A stretch of DNA of 64,000 bases from Streptoverticillium olivoreticuli subsp. olivoreticuli (GCF_003391135.1 NZ_CP031455.1:6246001-6310000), one strand, 5' to 3'. Numbered from the stretch's first letter, positions 1 through 8,922 are shown. Translations and numbers: made by a program. Notes: generated by a model not told the origin, from the sequence alone.

Positions 1-2
1 TC

Positions 3-1292
3 TATATGAAGGACTTCTGGCGGTTCGCCGCCGTGGGACAGGGCTTCGACGGCGGACTGGAAGCGCTCCTCAAGAATTTCGGCGGCGAGGTGCTGGACGA
101 GGAGCCCGAGCCCGCCCAGGCACCGGCCCCCGTGTCCGCCCCCGCTCCCGCCCCCGCCTTCGCGCCCCCGGCGCAGGCCGCGGCGCCTCCCGCCTTCGCG
201 GCCCCGGCCCAGCAGGGACCGCCACCGCCCCCGAGCGCGCCGCAGGCCCCTTTCCAGACCCCGCCGCCCCCGGCGCCCGCGCCCCCGTACCAGCACCGGA
301 CCCCGCCGCCGCAGGGCAGCACCCCGCCCCCGGCGCCCTCCTCCCCGCAGATGCACGCGGCGCCCACGCTCGCCGCGCCGATCGCCCCGCCCGGTTACTT
401 CGCCGAGCACGGTGGCGGCGCGCTCGGCGGTCAGCTCCCGCACCCGCCCGGCCCGCCGGGAGCGCCCGGTCAGCACGCTCCGTACGGCCGGCAGCAGCCG
501 GGCGGGTACGGATACCCCGGCCCGCCGCCGCAGCCCTACGGCGTGTCTCCGCAGGCGGCGCCCCAGCAGGGTGTGCCCTACCCCGGCCGGCCCGCGCCGT
601 ACGGCCAGGCCGCGCCCGGCGCCTCCGCGTCGGGCGGTGCCCAGGCGGCCTTCGAGAAGTACCGCGAAGTGCCCACCGGGCAGCGGTGGACGCTCCAGAA
701 CTCCAAGCTCGTCCGCGTCGACCTCGGAGTCGACCAGCAGCCCGTGCTGGCCCGGCAGGGCAGCATGGTGCTCTACCAGGGCAAGGTCGACTTCGGCTAC
801 AAGGGCGCGGGCTTCGCCGGGCGCATCATGGGCAATGTCACCGGCCAGGAGATGCAGCTGATGCGCTGCACCGGCCGCGGACAGGTCTTCCTGGCCGAGA
901 ACTCCGCCCATGTGCACCCGATCGAGCTCCAGGGCGACGCCATCTGCGTCTCCGCGGACGCGGTGCTCGCCTTCGACGAGTCGCTCCAGCACGAGGTCCG
1001 CCGGATCGAGGGCCACGGCATCCCCGGCGGCGCCCTGTTCACCATGCAGTTCCAGGGCCACGGCACCGTCGTCGTCAAGACCCACGGGGTTCCCGTAGTG
1101 CTGCCGGTCACCCCGACGACCTACGCGGACAGCAACGCCGTCGTCGCCTGGTCCGCCGCCGCACAGGTGATCATTTCCAGCCAGGTGCGGCTGCGCCGCA
1201 ACTCCTACCCGGGCCACAGCGGAGAGACCGTGAACCTCCAATTCCGCGGCGCGCCCGGCAATTTCATCGTCGTCCAGCCCTACGAGGTCTGA
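3..1292 (+). CDS. AIM24-domain protein, probable C-terminal part of a TerD-AIM24 fusion (5' partial)
   Basis: The frame is open to the window edge. The first visible residues contain VGQGFDGGLEALLKNFG, which resembles the end of a TerD domain (VGQGxDxGLxxLxxxFG), so the ATG at 6 is probably internal and the TerD part lies outside the window. Roughly residues 35-210 are a Pro/Ala/Gly/Gln-rich low-complexity linker, and about 215-428 form an AIM24 domain (QxQPVLARQGSM, HVHPIEL, NFIVVQPYEV end). AIM24 proteins are beta-rich proteins of unclear biochemical role, while TerD proteins bind calcium and belong to the tellurite/stress-envelope systems. Two further AIM24 genes follow closely on the same strand, suggesting one operon. 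The family call is good; the fusion is an inference from the N-terminal remnant. Confidence 0.8.
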   Translation, partial: YMKDFWRFAAVGQGFDGGLEALLKNFGGEVLDEEPEPAQAPAPVSAPAPAPAFAPPAQAAAPPAFAAPAQQGPPPPPSAPQAPFQTPPPPAPAPPYQHRTPPPQGSTPPPAPSSPQMHAAPTLAAPIAPPGYFAEHGGGALGGQLPHPPGPPGAPGQHAPYGRQQPGGYGYPGPPPQPYGVSPQAAPQQGVPYPGRPAPYGQAAPGASASGGAQAAFEKYREVPTGQRWTLQNSKLVRVDLGVDQQPVLARQGSMVLYQGKVDFGYKGAGFAGRIMGNVTGQEMQLMRCTGRGQVFLAENSAHVHPIELQGDAICVSADAVLAFDESLQHEVRRIEGHGIPGGALFTMQFQGHGTVVVKTHGVPVVLPVTPTTYADSNAVVAWSAAAQVIISSQVRLRRNSYPGHSGETVNLQFRGAPGNFIVVQPYEV

Positions 1293-1303
1293 GGGAGCCC
1301 GAA

Positions 1304-1993
1304 ATGACCATGCATCAGACACCGTTCGCGGGCCATGCCCCGACCCCCGTCGTGGCGCGCATGGAGAACCACGGCAGCAACATGCTGAAGGTCGCCATGC
1401 AGTCCGGCCACGACCTGTTCGCCCGGACGGGCTCGATGATCGCGTACGAGGGCTACGTCCAGTACGAGGCGAACCCGCCCGCCCTCCGGCAGATGGCCTC
1501 CCAGTGGCTCACCGGAGAGGGCATGCCGCTGATGAAGTGCCACGGCGACGGGCTGCTCTACCTCGCCGACTACGGCGCGGACGTCGTCTGCCTCCAGCTC
1601 GACGGGGACTCGCTCTCCGTCAACGGCACCAACATCCTCGCCTTCGACGCCCACCTGCAGTGGGGCGTGCAGCGCGTGAAGGGGATGGCGAAGTTCGCGG
1701 GGCAGGGCCTGTTCAACGTGGCCGTCTCCGGCACCGGGTGGGTGGCGCTCACCTCCCGCGGCACCCCGATCGTCGTCGACTGCGGCCGTGGCGACGACGA
1801 GACCTATGTGGACCCCGACGCGCTCGTCGCCTGGTCCACCGGCCTCAAGATGAAGGGGAAGCGCAGCTTCAAGGCCTCCTCCATGATCGGCCGGGGCAGT
1901 GGCGAGGCCTATCAACTGGGCTTCTCCGGCCAGGGATTCGTGGTCGTACAGCCCAGCGAGGACAGCACTGACCGGCTCCGGGCGCGGGGCTGA
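1304..1993 (+). CDS. AIM24 family protein
   Basis: A 229-residue protein that is a single AIM24 domain. It shares the pattern of its neighbours: an early FARTGSM segment (compare LARQGSM upstream and LARKGSM downstream), a central LxLDGDxLxV strand and a closing GFVVVQPSE. The ATG at 1304 follows GAGGGAG 11 nt after the previous stop; the frame extends further upstream only as a shadow of the preceding gene. It has no signal peptide or membrane segment. Together with its neighbours it looks like a triplicated gene whose products may form a hetero-oligomer; that is inference. Confidence 0.85.
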   Translation: MTMHQTPFAGHAPTPVVARMENHGSNMLKVAMQSGHDLFARTGSMIAYEGYVQYEANPPALRQMASQWLTGEGMPLMKCHGDGLLYLADYGADVVCLQLDGDSLSVNGTNILAFDAHLQWGVQRVKGMAKFAGQGLFNVAVSGTGWVALTSRGTPIVVDCGRGDDETYVDPDALVAWSTGLKMKGKRSFKASSMIGRGSGEAYQLGFSGQGFVVVQPSEDSTDRLRARG

Positions 1994-2010
1994 GGGGGAG
2001 CGAAGACAGC

Positions 2011-2772
2011 ATGCAGAGCCCGCTTTTCGGCCACACCGAAGCACAGACGCAGGAGCGCTACGCCCTGCAGAACCCGCAGCTGCTGCGGGTCTCCCTCACC
2101 GGCCACGACGACGTCCTCGCCCGGAAGGGCTCCATGGTCGCCTACCAGGGCATGATGGAGTTCGACGGCGAGTACCAGTCCCGCGGTCAGCACGCCTCGC
2201 TCACGCGCACCGGCGAGGGCCTGGACCTGATGCGCTGCTCGGGGCAGGGCACGGTCTTTTTCGCCAACCTCGCCCAGCACGTCCACGTGGTCGACGTGGA
2301 CCACAACGGCCTCACCGTCGACAGCGCCTACGTCCTCGCGCTGGACTCCACCCTGCACTGGGACACCATCGCGGTGGACAGCCAGTTCGGGATCTCCGGC
2401 ACCGGCGCGTACAACCTCGTCATCAGCGGACAGGGCAAGGTCGCCCTGATGACCTCCGGCCAGCCGCTGATGCTCCAGGTCACCCCGGACAAGTACGTCA
2501 ACGCCGACGCGGACGCCGTCGTCGCCTGGTCGACCTCCCTGGTCGTCCAGATGCAGGCACCCACGTCCTCGTCGGGCGTCTGGCGGCGCCGGGGCAGCAC
2601 GGGTGAGGGCTGGGAGCTGAACTTCCAGGGCCACGGTATGGCCCTCGTCCAGCCCAGCGAGCTCCTCCCGCCGCAGGGCGCGGAGATCGGCCAGGGGCTC
2701 ATGGCGCAGTACGGCATCGGCCAGCAGGGCGCGCACGCCCAGAACCAGGGCAACAGCTGGTCCAGCCGCTGA
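2011..2772 (+). CDS. AIM24 family protein
   Basis: A 253-residue AIM24 protein, third of the tandem set. It shows VLARKGSMVAYQGMMEF near the N-terminus, VHVVDVDHNGLTVDS in the middle and GMALVQPSE near the end, followed by a short Gln/Ser-rich tail. The start at 2011 has a GAGGGGGAG ribosome site and lies 17 nt after the previous stop, so the three genes are probably co-transcribed. A strong hairpin starts 4 nt after the stop and closes the unit. Confidence 0.85.
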   Translation: MQSPLFGHTEAQTQERYALQNPQLLRVSLTGHDDVLARKGSMVAYQGMMEFDGEYQSRGQHASLTRTGEGLDLMRCSGQGTVFFANLAQHVHVVDVDHNGLTVDSAYVLALDSTLHWDTIAVDSQFGISGTGAYNLVISGQGKVALMTSGQPLMLQVTPDKYVNADADAVVAWSTSLVVQMQAPTSSSGVWRRRGSTGEGWELNFQGHGMALVQPSELLPPQGAEIGQGLMAQYGIGQQGAHAQNQGNSWSSR

Positions 2773-2775
2773 GCC

Positions 2776-2813
2776 GTGTAAGGGGCGGTCGCCCAGGCGA
2801 CCGCCCCTTACAC
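2776..2813. terminator. Bidirectional terminator hairpin
   Basis: Perfect 18-base inverted repeat (GTGTAAGGGGCGGTCGCC and its complement) separated by 2 bases, in practice a 17-bp stem with a tetraloop. It lies between the convergent AIM24 and Nudix genes and can serve both. Confidence 0.8.
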
Positions 2814-2826
2814 ACGCATCAGCTCG

Positions 2827-3351
2827 CTACGACAGCCGCGCCAGTGTCCGCTTCAGCAGTTGGACGACCGAGTCGTCCGCGACCTGGGCCACCTCGTCGT
2901 ACGGGAACCACCGCAGGTCCAGCGACTCGTCACTGATGGCCTCGACCGCGCCCTCCGGGACCAGCGCCGCGTACTGCACGTCCAGATGCCAGTGGCAGGG
3001 CGCCGGGATCGGATGCCGGTCGAGCCGCACCGGACCGCCCGGCAGCAGCGTCAGACCCGCGATCCCCGACTCCTCCGTGGCCTCCCGGAGCGCGGCCTCC
3101 ATGAGCGTGCCGTCGCCCGGCTCGCAGTGGCCGCCCATCTGGAGCCACATCCGCAGCTTGCGGTGCAGCGTGAGCAGCACCCGGCCGCGCGCCGGGTCGA
3201 TCACCAGCGCGCTCGCCGTGATGTGCCCGGCGCCGCAGGCCTTCCACATGCCGTCCGGGTGCTCGGCGAGGTGGTCCAGATAGAGCCCGCGCAGCTCCTC
3301 CTGGTCCTCGTACTCCTTCAGGACGAGGACGGCGTTCTCGTGCAGGCTCAC
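2827..3351 (-). CDS. Nudix hydrolase
   Basis: A 174-residue protein with a complete Nudix box around residues 85-107: G-H-C-E-P-G-D-G start, then REATEESGI, giving the GX5EX7REUXEEXGU metal-binding signature. Nudix enzymes hydrolyse nucleoside diphosphates linked to another group; the substrate cannot be read here. The start (GTG, 3351) overlaps the stop of the upstream zincin-like gene by 4 nt, so the two are translationally coupled. This pairing with a DUF2342-type protein is familiar in actinobacteria. Confidence 0.88.
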   Translation of the reverse strand: MSLHENAVLVLKEYEDQEELRGLYLDHLAEHPDGMWKACGAGHITASALVIDPARGRVLLTLHRKLRMWLQMGGHCEPGDGTLMEAALREATEESGIAGLTLLPGGPVRLDRHPIPAPCHWHLDVQYAALVPEGAVEAISDESLDLRWFPYDEVAQVADDSVVQLLKRTLARLS

Positions 3352-4787
3352 TTCTTGTCGTCACCTTCGCCGGAGTCGTCGCCCGCACTGGGCTCCGTGC
3401 CGGAGTCCTTCGTCAGATCCGGCTTCGCGGCGCCACCGGCCGCCTCGCCCAGCATCTTGTCGATCTCGGAGAAGTCCAGGTGCTCGCGGTGGACGAACCC
3501 GTCCGGGTCGTCCAGGTCGGCGGCCGTCGGCAGCATGTCCGGGTGCTCCCAGAGGCCGTCACGGCCCTCCAGACCACGCGCGTCGGTCAGCGACGCCCAC
3601 AGCCGGGAGGCGTCGCGCAGCCGGCGCGGACGCAGCTCCAGGCCGATCAGCGTGGCGAAGGTCTGCTCCGCCGGGCCACCGGAGGCACGCCGCCTGCGCA
3701 GGGTCTCGCGCAGCGCGCCTGCCGATGGCAGGTGCGGTTCGGCGGCCGCGTGCACGACCGCGTCCACCCAGCCCTCGACCAGCGCGAGCGCGGTCTCCAG
3801 GCGGGCCAGGGCGGCCTTCTGCTCGGGGGTGTCCTGCGGCTGGAACATGCCCTGCTGGAGGGCGTCCTGCAGCTGCTCGGGGTGCGAGGGGTCGAGCTGG
3901 CCGACCACGTCCTCCAGCTTGGAGGTGTCGACCTTGATGCCCCGGGCGTAGCCCTCGACGGCACCGAAGAGGTGCGAGCGCAGCCACGGCACGTGGGCGA
4001 AGAGACGCTGGTGCGCGGCCTCGCGCAGGGCCAGGTACAGCCGGACCTCGTCCTGAGGGACGCCGAGGCCGGAGCCGAAGGCCTCGATGTTCACCGGCAG
4101 CAGCGCGGCCTTGCCCGCGGGGCCGAGCGGCAGGCCGATGTCGGTGGAACCGACGACCTCGCCCGCCAGCACGCCCACGGCCTGGCCGATCTGCGTGCCG
4201 AACATGGCGCCGCCCATGGACCGCATCATGCCGAGCAGCGGGCCCGCCATGGCCTGCATCTCCTCGGGCAGCACGTCGCCCATGGCCGCGCCGACGCGCT
4301 CGGCGACCGGGTCGACCAGGTCCTTCCACACCGGCAGGGTCGCCTCGACCCACTCGGCGCGGCTCCAGGCCACCGCCGTGCCCGAGCCCGACGGCAGCGA
4401 CGTCACGCCGTCCAGCCACAGGTCCGCCAGGCGCACGGCCTCCTCGACCGCGGCCCGCTCACCGGACGTGACGCTGGCGTCCTTGGAGCCGTCGGCGGTG
4501 CCCTGCGCGACGGTCTGCCGCGCGATGTCCTTGGCCATGTCCCAGTTCACCGGGCCGCCCTCGTAGGAGAGCATCTGCCCGAGCTGCTGGAAGGCCGCGC
4601 CCAGGTCGTTCGGGTTCAGGGAACCGAACATCGCGGCGAAGGGGTTGTCCCCACCGCCCGCGGGGCCGCCGAACCCGAACGGATTCGCGGGTCCCTGGCC
4701 GCCCTGGCCGTCGCCCTTCCTCTTGCCGTCGCCGCCGTTCTCCGGCTCCTCCGGCGGCAGACCGAATCCGAATGGGTTGTCACTCAC
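3348..4787 (-). CDS. Zincin_2/DUF2342 family putative zinc-dependent metalloprotease
   Basis: A 479-residue protein. The N-terminus is Gly/Pro-rich (NPFGFG repeated), residues about 60-400 are mainly helical, and the tail is acidic. The segment LREAAHQRLFAHVPWL is the characteristic signature of the DUF2342 group; a canonical HEXXH is not present in this subfamily, so protease activity is not assured. GTG start at 4787 with GAGGAAA upstream. It is the first gene of a two-gene operon with the Nudix gene. Relatives are annotated as hydrolases of unknown substrate. Confidence 0.82.
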   Translation of the reverse strand: MSDNPFGFGLPPEEPENGGDGKRKGDGQGGQGPANPFGFGGPAGGGDNPFAAMFGSLNPNDLGAAFQQLGQMLSYEGGPVNWDMAKDIARQTVAQGTADGSKDASVTSGERAAVEEAVRLADLWLDGVTSLPSGSGTAVAWSRAEWVEATLPVWKDLVDPVAERVGAAMGDVLPEEMQAMAGPLLGMMRSMGGAMFGTQIGQAVGVLAGEVVGSTDIGLPLGPAGKAALLPVNIEAFGSGLGVPQDEVRLYLALREAAHQRLFAHVPWLRSHLFGAVEGYARGIKVDTSKLEDVVGQLDPSHPEQLQDALQQGMFQPQDTPEQKAALARLETALALVEGWVDAVVHAAAEPHLPSAGALRETLRRRRASGGPAEQTFATLIGLELRPRRLRDASRLWASLTDARGLEGRDGLWEHPDMLPTAADLDDPDGFVHREHLDFSEIDKMLGEAAGGAAKPDLTKDSGTEPSAGDDSGEGDDKK

Positions 4788-4929
4788 GGGTTTCCTCGGC
4801 TCGTAGGGCCGCCGGCTTCGAGAACCGACGGCGAATGCCCGACATCACCACCCAGCGTAGACACCCCCGCCCGTATCCGGGCTTGGTGCTTCGCCGACCC
4901 CGGGCCTGCGGCAGGATGGACGTCACCTG

Positions 4930-4957
4930 GTACGTACGTGTCATGACCCGTACGTAC
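4930..4957. promoter_or_regulatory. Inverted repeat, candidate operator
   Basis: GTACGTACG, ten bases, then CGTACGTAC: perfect 9-bp arms, 25 bp upstream of the SDR gene start in the divergent zincin/SDR intergenic region. The position suits an operator or an mRNA leader hairpin. No regulator is identified. Confidence 0.4.
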
Positions 4958-4982
4958 TGAAGACAACCGCTGGAGATGCCCG

Positions 4983-6110
4983 GTGAGTTCCCCTGACCGA
5001 GAAGTTCGCGCAGCGCGAAACGGTTCCGCGCGTGACAGTACGAGCCCGCATGCCCGCCGTCGGCCGGTCGTCGCGGTCACCGGCGCCGCCCGCGGCGTCG
5101 GCGCGCTGCTCACGCAGCGGCTCGCCGCCTCCGAGGAGATCAAGCAGGTCGTCGCCATCGACGAGCGCCGCGGCGACGTGTCCGAGGCGCAGTGGCACGT
5201 CCTGGACGTACGGGACCCGGTGATCGCCGAGAAGCTGCGGGGCGCCGACGTCGTCGTGCACCTCGCGCTCGACCTCGACCTGGAGAGCGACCCGGCGGCC
5301 CGCACCGCCTACAACGTGCGGGGCACCCAGACCGTGCTGACGGCCGCCGCGGCCGCCGGGGTGCACCGCGTGGTGCTGTGCACCTCCGCGATGGTCTACG
5401 GCGCGCTGCCGGACAACGACGTGCCGCTCGCCGAGGATGCGGAGCTCCGGGCGACCGCGGAGGCCACGGGTGTGGGCGATCTGCTGGAGATAGAGCGGCT
5501 CGCCCGGAGGGCGCCTCGCGCGCACCCCGGGCTGAACGTCACGGTGCTGCGTCCCGCCGTCCTCGTCGGCGGCACCGACACGGCCCTGACGCGTTACTTC
5601 GAATCGCCCCGCCTCTTGGTCGTCGCCGGGTCCCGGCCGACGTGGCAGTTCTGCCACGTGGAGGACCTCGTGAGCGCGCTGGAGTTCGCCGCCCTGGAGA
5701 AGGCCGAGGGCGAGCTGGCGGTGGGCTGCGACGGCTGGCTGGAGCAGGAGGAGGTCGAGGAGCTCACCGGCATCCGGCGCATGGAGCTGCCCTCGGCCGT
5801 CGCGCTCGGCGCGGCCTCCCGGCTGCACCGCCTGGGGCTGACCCCCTCGCCCGCGGGCGACCTGGAATACACGATGCACCCGTGGGTGGTCAGCGGGAGC
5901 AGGCTGCACGACGCGGGCTGGCGGCCCCGCTGGACCAACGAGGAGGTCCTCGCGGAGCTGCTGGAGGAGGTCGCCGGGCGGCACACGGTCGCGGGCCGCC
6001 GGCTCGGCCGCAAGGACGCCACCGCCGCGGGTGCCGCGGGGGCGACCGTGGCACTGCTGGGCACCGCCGCCCTGGTCCGCCGCGCCCGCAAGGCCCGCCG
6101 CAGGCTGTAG
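4983..6110 (+). CDS. NAD-dependent epimerase/dehydratase-like SDR protein with C-terminal hydrophobic segment
   Basis: A 375-residue extended-SDR protein. The nucleotide-binding motif VTGAARGVG is near residue 34 and is followed by DVRDP and the typical NVRGTQTVL helix. The usual YxxxK catalytic pair is not evident: the expected helix reads LLEIERL. The last 35 residues contain an Ala/Gly/Val-rich hydrophobic stretch flanked by Arg/Lys, which may anchor it to the membrane. GTG start at 4983 with GGAG eight bases before. The gene stands alone in front of moaE. NAD(P) binding is likely; catalysis is uncertain. Confidence 0.8.
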   Translation: MSSPDREVRAARNGSARDSTSPHARRRPVVAVTGAARGVGALLTQRLAASEEIKQVVAIDERRGDVSEAQWHVLDVRDPVIAEKLRGADVVVHLALDLDLESDPAARTAYNVRGTQTVLTAAAAAGVHRVVLCTSAMVYGALPDNDVPLAEDAELRATAEATGVGDLLEIERLARRAPRAHPGLNVTVLRPAVLVGGTDTALTRYFESPRLLVVAGSRPTWQFCHVEDLVSALEFAALEKAEGELAVGCDGWLEQEEVEELTGIRRMELPSAVALGAASRLHRLGLTPSPAGDLEYTMHPWVVSGSRLHDAGWRPRWTNEEVLAELLEEVAGRHTVAGRRLGRKDATAAGAAGATVALLGTAALVRRARKARRRL

Positions 6111-6240
6111 CGGCCCCCGTACGGGCCGCGGAGGCGCCCGTACGGCCCGGAAGCCCGGCAACGGCTGGAGAAGCGTCCATACGGGCGCACGAACAGCCTG
6201 TCGAACGCCCATGCCCGGACGTCCGCCCGGGTGCGGCACG

Positions 6241-6708
6241 ATGGACCGTATGGACGCCATCTACGAGCACCCCGGCGAGCTCGCCGCGACGGACCCGATC
6301 CGCCTGCTGGCGATCCGCGACACCCCCCTGTCCGTGGACGAGGTCTTCGCCGCGGCCGGTGACGACGCCGCGGGCGGCACCGCGCTGTTCGTGGGCACCG
6401 TGCGTGACCACGACGGCGGCACGGACGTCGCCGGACTCGGCTATTCCGCGCACCCGTCCGCGGAGGCGGAGATGCGCCGGATCGCCGAGAAGGTCGCCGC
6501 GGACTTCCCGGTACGCGCGCTGGCCGCCGTGCACCGGGTCGGCGAGCTCTCCATCGGCGACCTGGCCGTCGTGGTGGCGGTGTCGTGCCCGCACCGCGCG
6601 GAGGCGTTCGCGGCCTGCCGTCGGCTGATCGACGACCTCAAGCGCGAGGTGCCCATCTGGAAGCACCAGACGTTCGCGGACGGGACGGATGAATGGGTGG
6701 GGGCGTGA
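6241..6708 (+). CDS. moaE: Molybdopterin synthase catalytic subunit MoaE
   Basis: A 155-residue protein. MoaE is the large subunit of molybdopterin synthase, which adds dithiolene sulfurs carried by MoaD to precursor Z in the cytoplasm. Signatures: ALFVGTVRDHDGG early, EMRRIAEKV in the middle, and the catalytic Lys pair in LKREVPIWKHQ near the C-terminus. The ATG at 6241 was chosen over a longer frame because it matches the family length; an in-frame ATG at 6250 is equally possible. No other moa gene lies in the window. Confidence 0.9.
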   Translation: MDRMDAIYEHPGELAATDPIRLLAIRDTPLSVDEVFAAAGDDAAGGTALFVGTVRDHDGGTDVAGLGYSAHPSAEAEMRRIAEKVAADFPVRALAAVHRVGELSIGDLAVVVAVSCPHRAEAFAACRRLIDDLKREVPIWKHQTFADGTDEWVGA

Positions 6709-6872
6709 AGCTCCGCGTTTGACGGCACACGGCTCCCTCCAGTCACTTGCGTCAACCCCTCACGGACCGCCCCCGGTTGCGTAACCGCCCCCCTGACGTG
6801 AGCGTTGAGGGAACGGACGATTAATCTGCTCATCAGTCAGTCATGGTGGTGCACTGGGGCCGGGAGGGTGGC

Positions 6873-7052
6873 ATGGCAGCGCTCGTGTGGTTGCTGATTC
6901 CCGTCGCCGCGGTCATCGTCGCCGTCATGTGGGGAAGCTGGGCAGCTTGGGCGGCCCGCAACCGCAAATCGGGCGACGTCGCCGAGCTCGCCGGATACGC
7001 GCGCTTCCGGGAGGCGATGGAGCGCTCGGACACGGGCAGCGGCGTCTCCTAG
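6873..7052 (+). CDS. Small single-pass membrane protein
   Basis: A 59-residue protein with one hydrophobic helix (residues about 4-23, LVWLLIPVAAVIVAVMWGSW) followed by a basic and then helical cytoplasmic tail. The ATG at 6873 is preferred over 6843 because GGGAGGG sits 4-10 bases before it. Similar small proteins occur next to Lon-like PDZ proteases in Streptomyces, as here, but no function is known to me. Confidence 0.7.
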   Translation: MAALVWLLIPVAAVIVAVMWGSWAAWAARNRKSGDVAELAGYARFREAMERSDTGSGVS

Positions 7053-7175
7053 CGCCGTCCGGAACCGCGCCCGGACACCACCGGGCGCCCCTCTGTGCAA
7101 GGCGCGCCCCCGTCTGCTTCCCCGTACGGACCGCCCCGAAGGTGGACTGTCGGACCCGTCCCGTACTGTCGTTCC

Positions 7176-8267
7176 ATGCCCCGCCGCACAGCGACGATGC
7201 TCGCCTCCCTCCTGATGCTGATCGCGCTGCTCTGCGCGGGTGTGCTGATCCCGGTGCCGTATTCGGAGATGTCCCCGGGGCCGACCGTCAACACGCTCGG
7301 TGAGCACGGCGGCGAGCCGGTGCTCCAGATCTCCGGGCACAAGACCTATCCGACCACCGGCAACCTCAACATGACGACGGTCAGGGTGACCGGCTCGCAG
7401 TACCGCATGAATCTGGTCGAGGCGATCGCCGGCTGGCTCGGGCACGACAATCTCGTGGTCCCGCACAGCACGCTCTATCCCGACGACAAGAGCCCCGACG
7501 AGCTCAACCAGGAGACGGCCGAGGAGTTCAGCCAGTCCCAGGAGAGCGCCAAGGTCGCGGCCCTCAAGCAGTTGGACATCCCGGTCGGCACCCGTGTCGT
7601 CGTCTCGTCCGTCGTCAAGGGCAGCCCGGCGGAGGGCAAGCTGCACGCGGGCGACGTGATCAAGGCCGTCGACGGTACGGAGATCAAGCAGCCCGGCGAC
7701 GTCGCCAAGCTGGTCACCAAGCACCAGCCCGGTGAGAAGGTCACCTTCCTGATCGTCCCGGCCAAGGAGGCGGCCGCGGCGGAGAAGGAGAAGCGGCAGC
7801 CCAAGGGGGAGGACACCGTCACCCTCACCACCACCAAGGCCACCGACGACAAGCGGGCCGTGGTCGGCATCCAGGCCGGGACCGACCACACCTTCCCGTT
7901 CTCGATCAACATCAAGCTGGCGGACGTCGGCGGGCCGAGCGCCGGGCTGATGTTCGCCCTCGGGATAGTCGACAAGCTCACCCCGGACGACCTGACCGGG
8001 GGCAAGTTCGTCGCCGGTACGGGCACGATCGACGACAGCGGCAAGGTCGGGCCGATCGGTGGCGTCGAGATGAAGACGGTGGGCGCGCGCTCCAAGGGCG
8101 CGCAGTATTTCCTGACGCCGAAGGACAACTGCGCGGCCGCCGCGAAGGACAGGCCGTCCGGCCTCACCCTGGTGAAGGTCGACACGATGAAGGACGCGCT
8201 CGGCGCCCTGGAGAAGATCCGCAAGGGCGACACGGCCGGGCTGGCGCAGTGCACGGCGGGCAAGTAG
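7176..8267 (+). CDS. Membrane-anchored PDZ / Lon-like (S16) serine protease, YlbL family
   Basis: A 363-residue protein with an N-terminal signal anchor (residues 8-27), then PVPYSEMSPGPT, a PDZ domain around 140-215 (SPAEGKLHAGDVIKAVDG) and a Lon-type proteolytic domain around 250-350. The catalytic Ser is in GGPSAGLMFAL and the Lys is in GGVEMKTVGA, giving the Ser-Lys dyad. It acts on the outer face of the membrane. The ATG at 7176 gives the usual family N-terminus (MPRRTATML). A strong terminator follows. Confidence 0.9.
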   Translation: MPRRTATMLASLLMLIALLCAGVLIPVPYSEMSPGPTVNTLGEHGGEPVLQISGHKTYPTTGNLNMTTVRVTGSQYRMNLVEAIAGWLGHDNLVVPHSTLYPDDKSPDELNQETAEEFSQSQESAKVAALKQLDIPVGTRVVVSSVVKGSPAEGKLHAGDVIKAVDGTEIKQPGDVAKLVTKHQPGEKVTFLIVPAKEAAAAEKEKRQPKGEDTVTLTTTKATDDKRAVVGIQAGTDHTFPFSINIKLADVGGPSAGLMFALGIVDKLTPDDLTGGKFVAGTGTIDDSGKVGPIGGVEMKTVGARSKGAQYFLTPKDNCAAAAKDRPSGLTLVKVDTMKDALGALEKIRKGDTAGLAQCTAGK

Positions 8268-8280
8268 CCGTTTCCTCCCC

Positions 8281-8311
8281 CCGGACGGGCTCGGGGGCCG
8301 AGCCCGTCCGG
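8281..8311. terminator. Terminator hairpin between convergent genes
   Basis: CCGGACGGGCTCGG, GGG loop, and the perfect complement: a 14-bp stem between the protease and the PPA1309 gene. Confidence 0.75.
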
Positions 8312-8331
8312 CGGTCGAGGAGCCGGGAGGG

Positions 8332-8922
8332 CTAGTCCTCGAAGGTGGCGGCCAGGGCCTCCGCGAGACCCGGGACGAGATCGGCGCCCGTGAGGACCTC
8401 CGTGGGGGAGTCCTTCTCGCGCAGCCGCACCGCGGACTCGCGGGCGCCGTCGCGCAGCACCGCGACCGTCATCCGGACCTCCTGGCGGTCCGGGTGCGCC
8501 GCGACCCACTTGGCGAGCTGCTTCTCGTTCAGCCCGTTGGGCACGGTGCCCTCCGCGGACGGCGGCAGCATGAGCCGCTCCACGGTCAGGGCGCAGCCGG
8601 TGACCGCGTCCGGCCAGGCGATGGTGCCGAGGAACTTGTCCAGGGCCGTGCCGGCCGGCACCTCGTCCTGCTCGATCGGGGTGAGCGTGGACTGCGCGGT
8701 CTCGTCGAGGCCGAGCTGGGAGGCCAGGCCGGGCTCCTGGGCGCGCAGCTTCGCGGTGTCGACCAGGGCGAAGAGCCGGGCGGGCTGATCCCAGCCCAGG
8801 GTGGACGCGTACTCGTCGATCTCGAGCACGGCACGGGTGAGCGGGCTGGCCGCCATCGGGGTATTGGGCAGCGCGGGCCCGGAGGAGTCGGCGGGGTCGG
8901 GAATGCTGGAAGTGCTGGACAT
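8332..8922 (-). CDS. PPA1309 family protein
   Basis: A 196-residue cytoplasmic protein of a conserved actinobacterial family without assigned function. Visible family features are LTRAVLEIDEYAS near the N-terminus, the segment LGTIAWPDAVTGCALTVERL and a helical C-terminus. The frame runs open for another kilobase upstream, but that is a shadow of the opposite-strand UPF0182 gene; the ATG at 8922 gives the family-like start. It is divergent from UPF0182 with 132 nt between starts. Confidence 0.8.
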   Translation of the reverse strand: MSSTSSIPDPADSSGPALPNTPMAASPLTRAVLEIDEYASTLGWDQPARLFALVDTAKLRAQEPGLASQLGLDETAQSTLTPIEQDEVPAGTALDKFLGTIAWPDAVTGCALTVERLMLPPSAEGTVPNGLNEKQLAKWVAAHPDRQEVRMTVAVLRDGARESAVRLREKDSPTEVLTGADLVPGLAEALAATFED

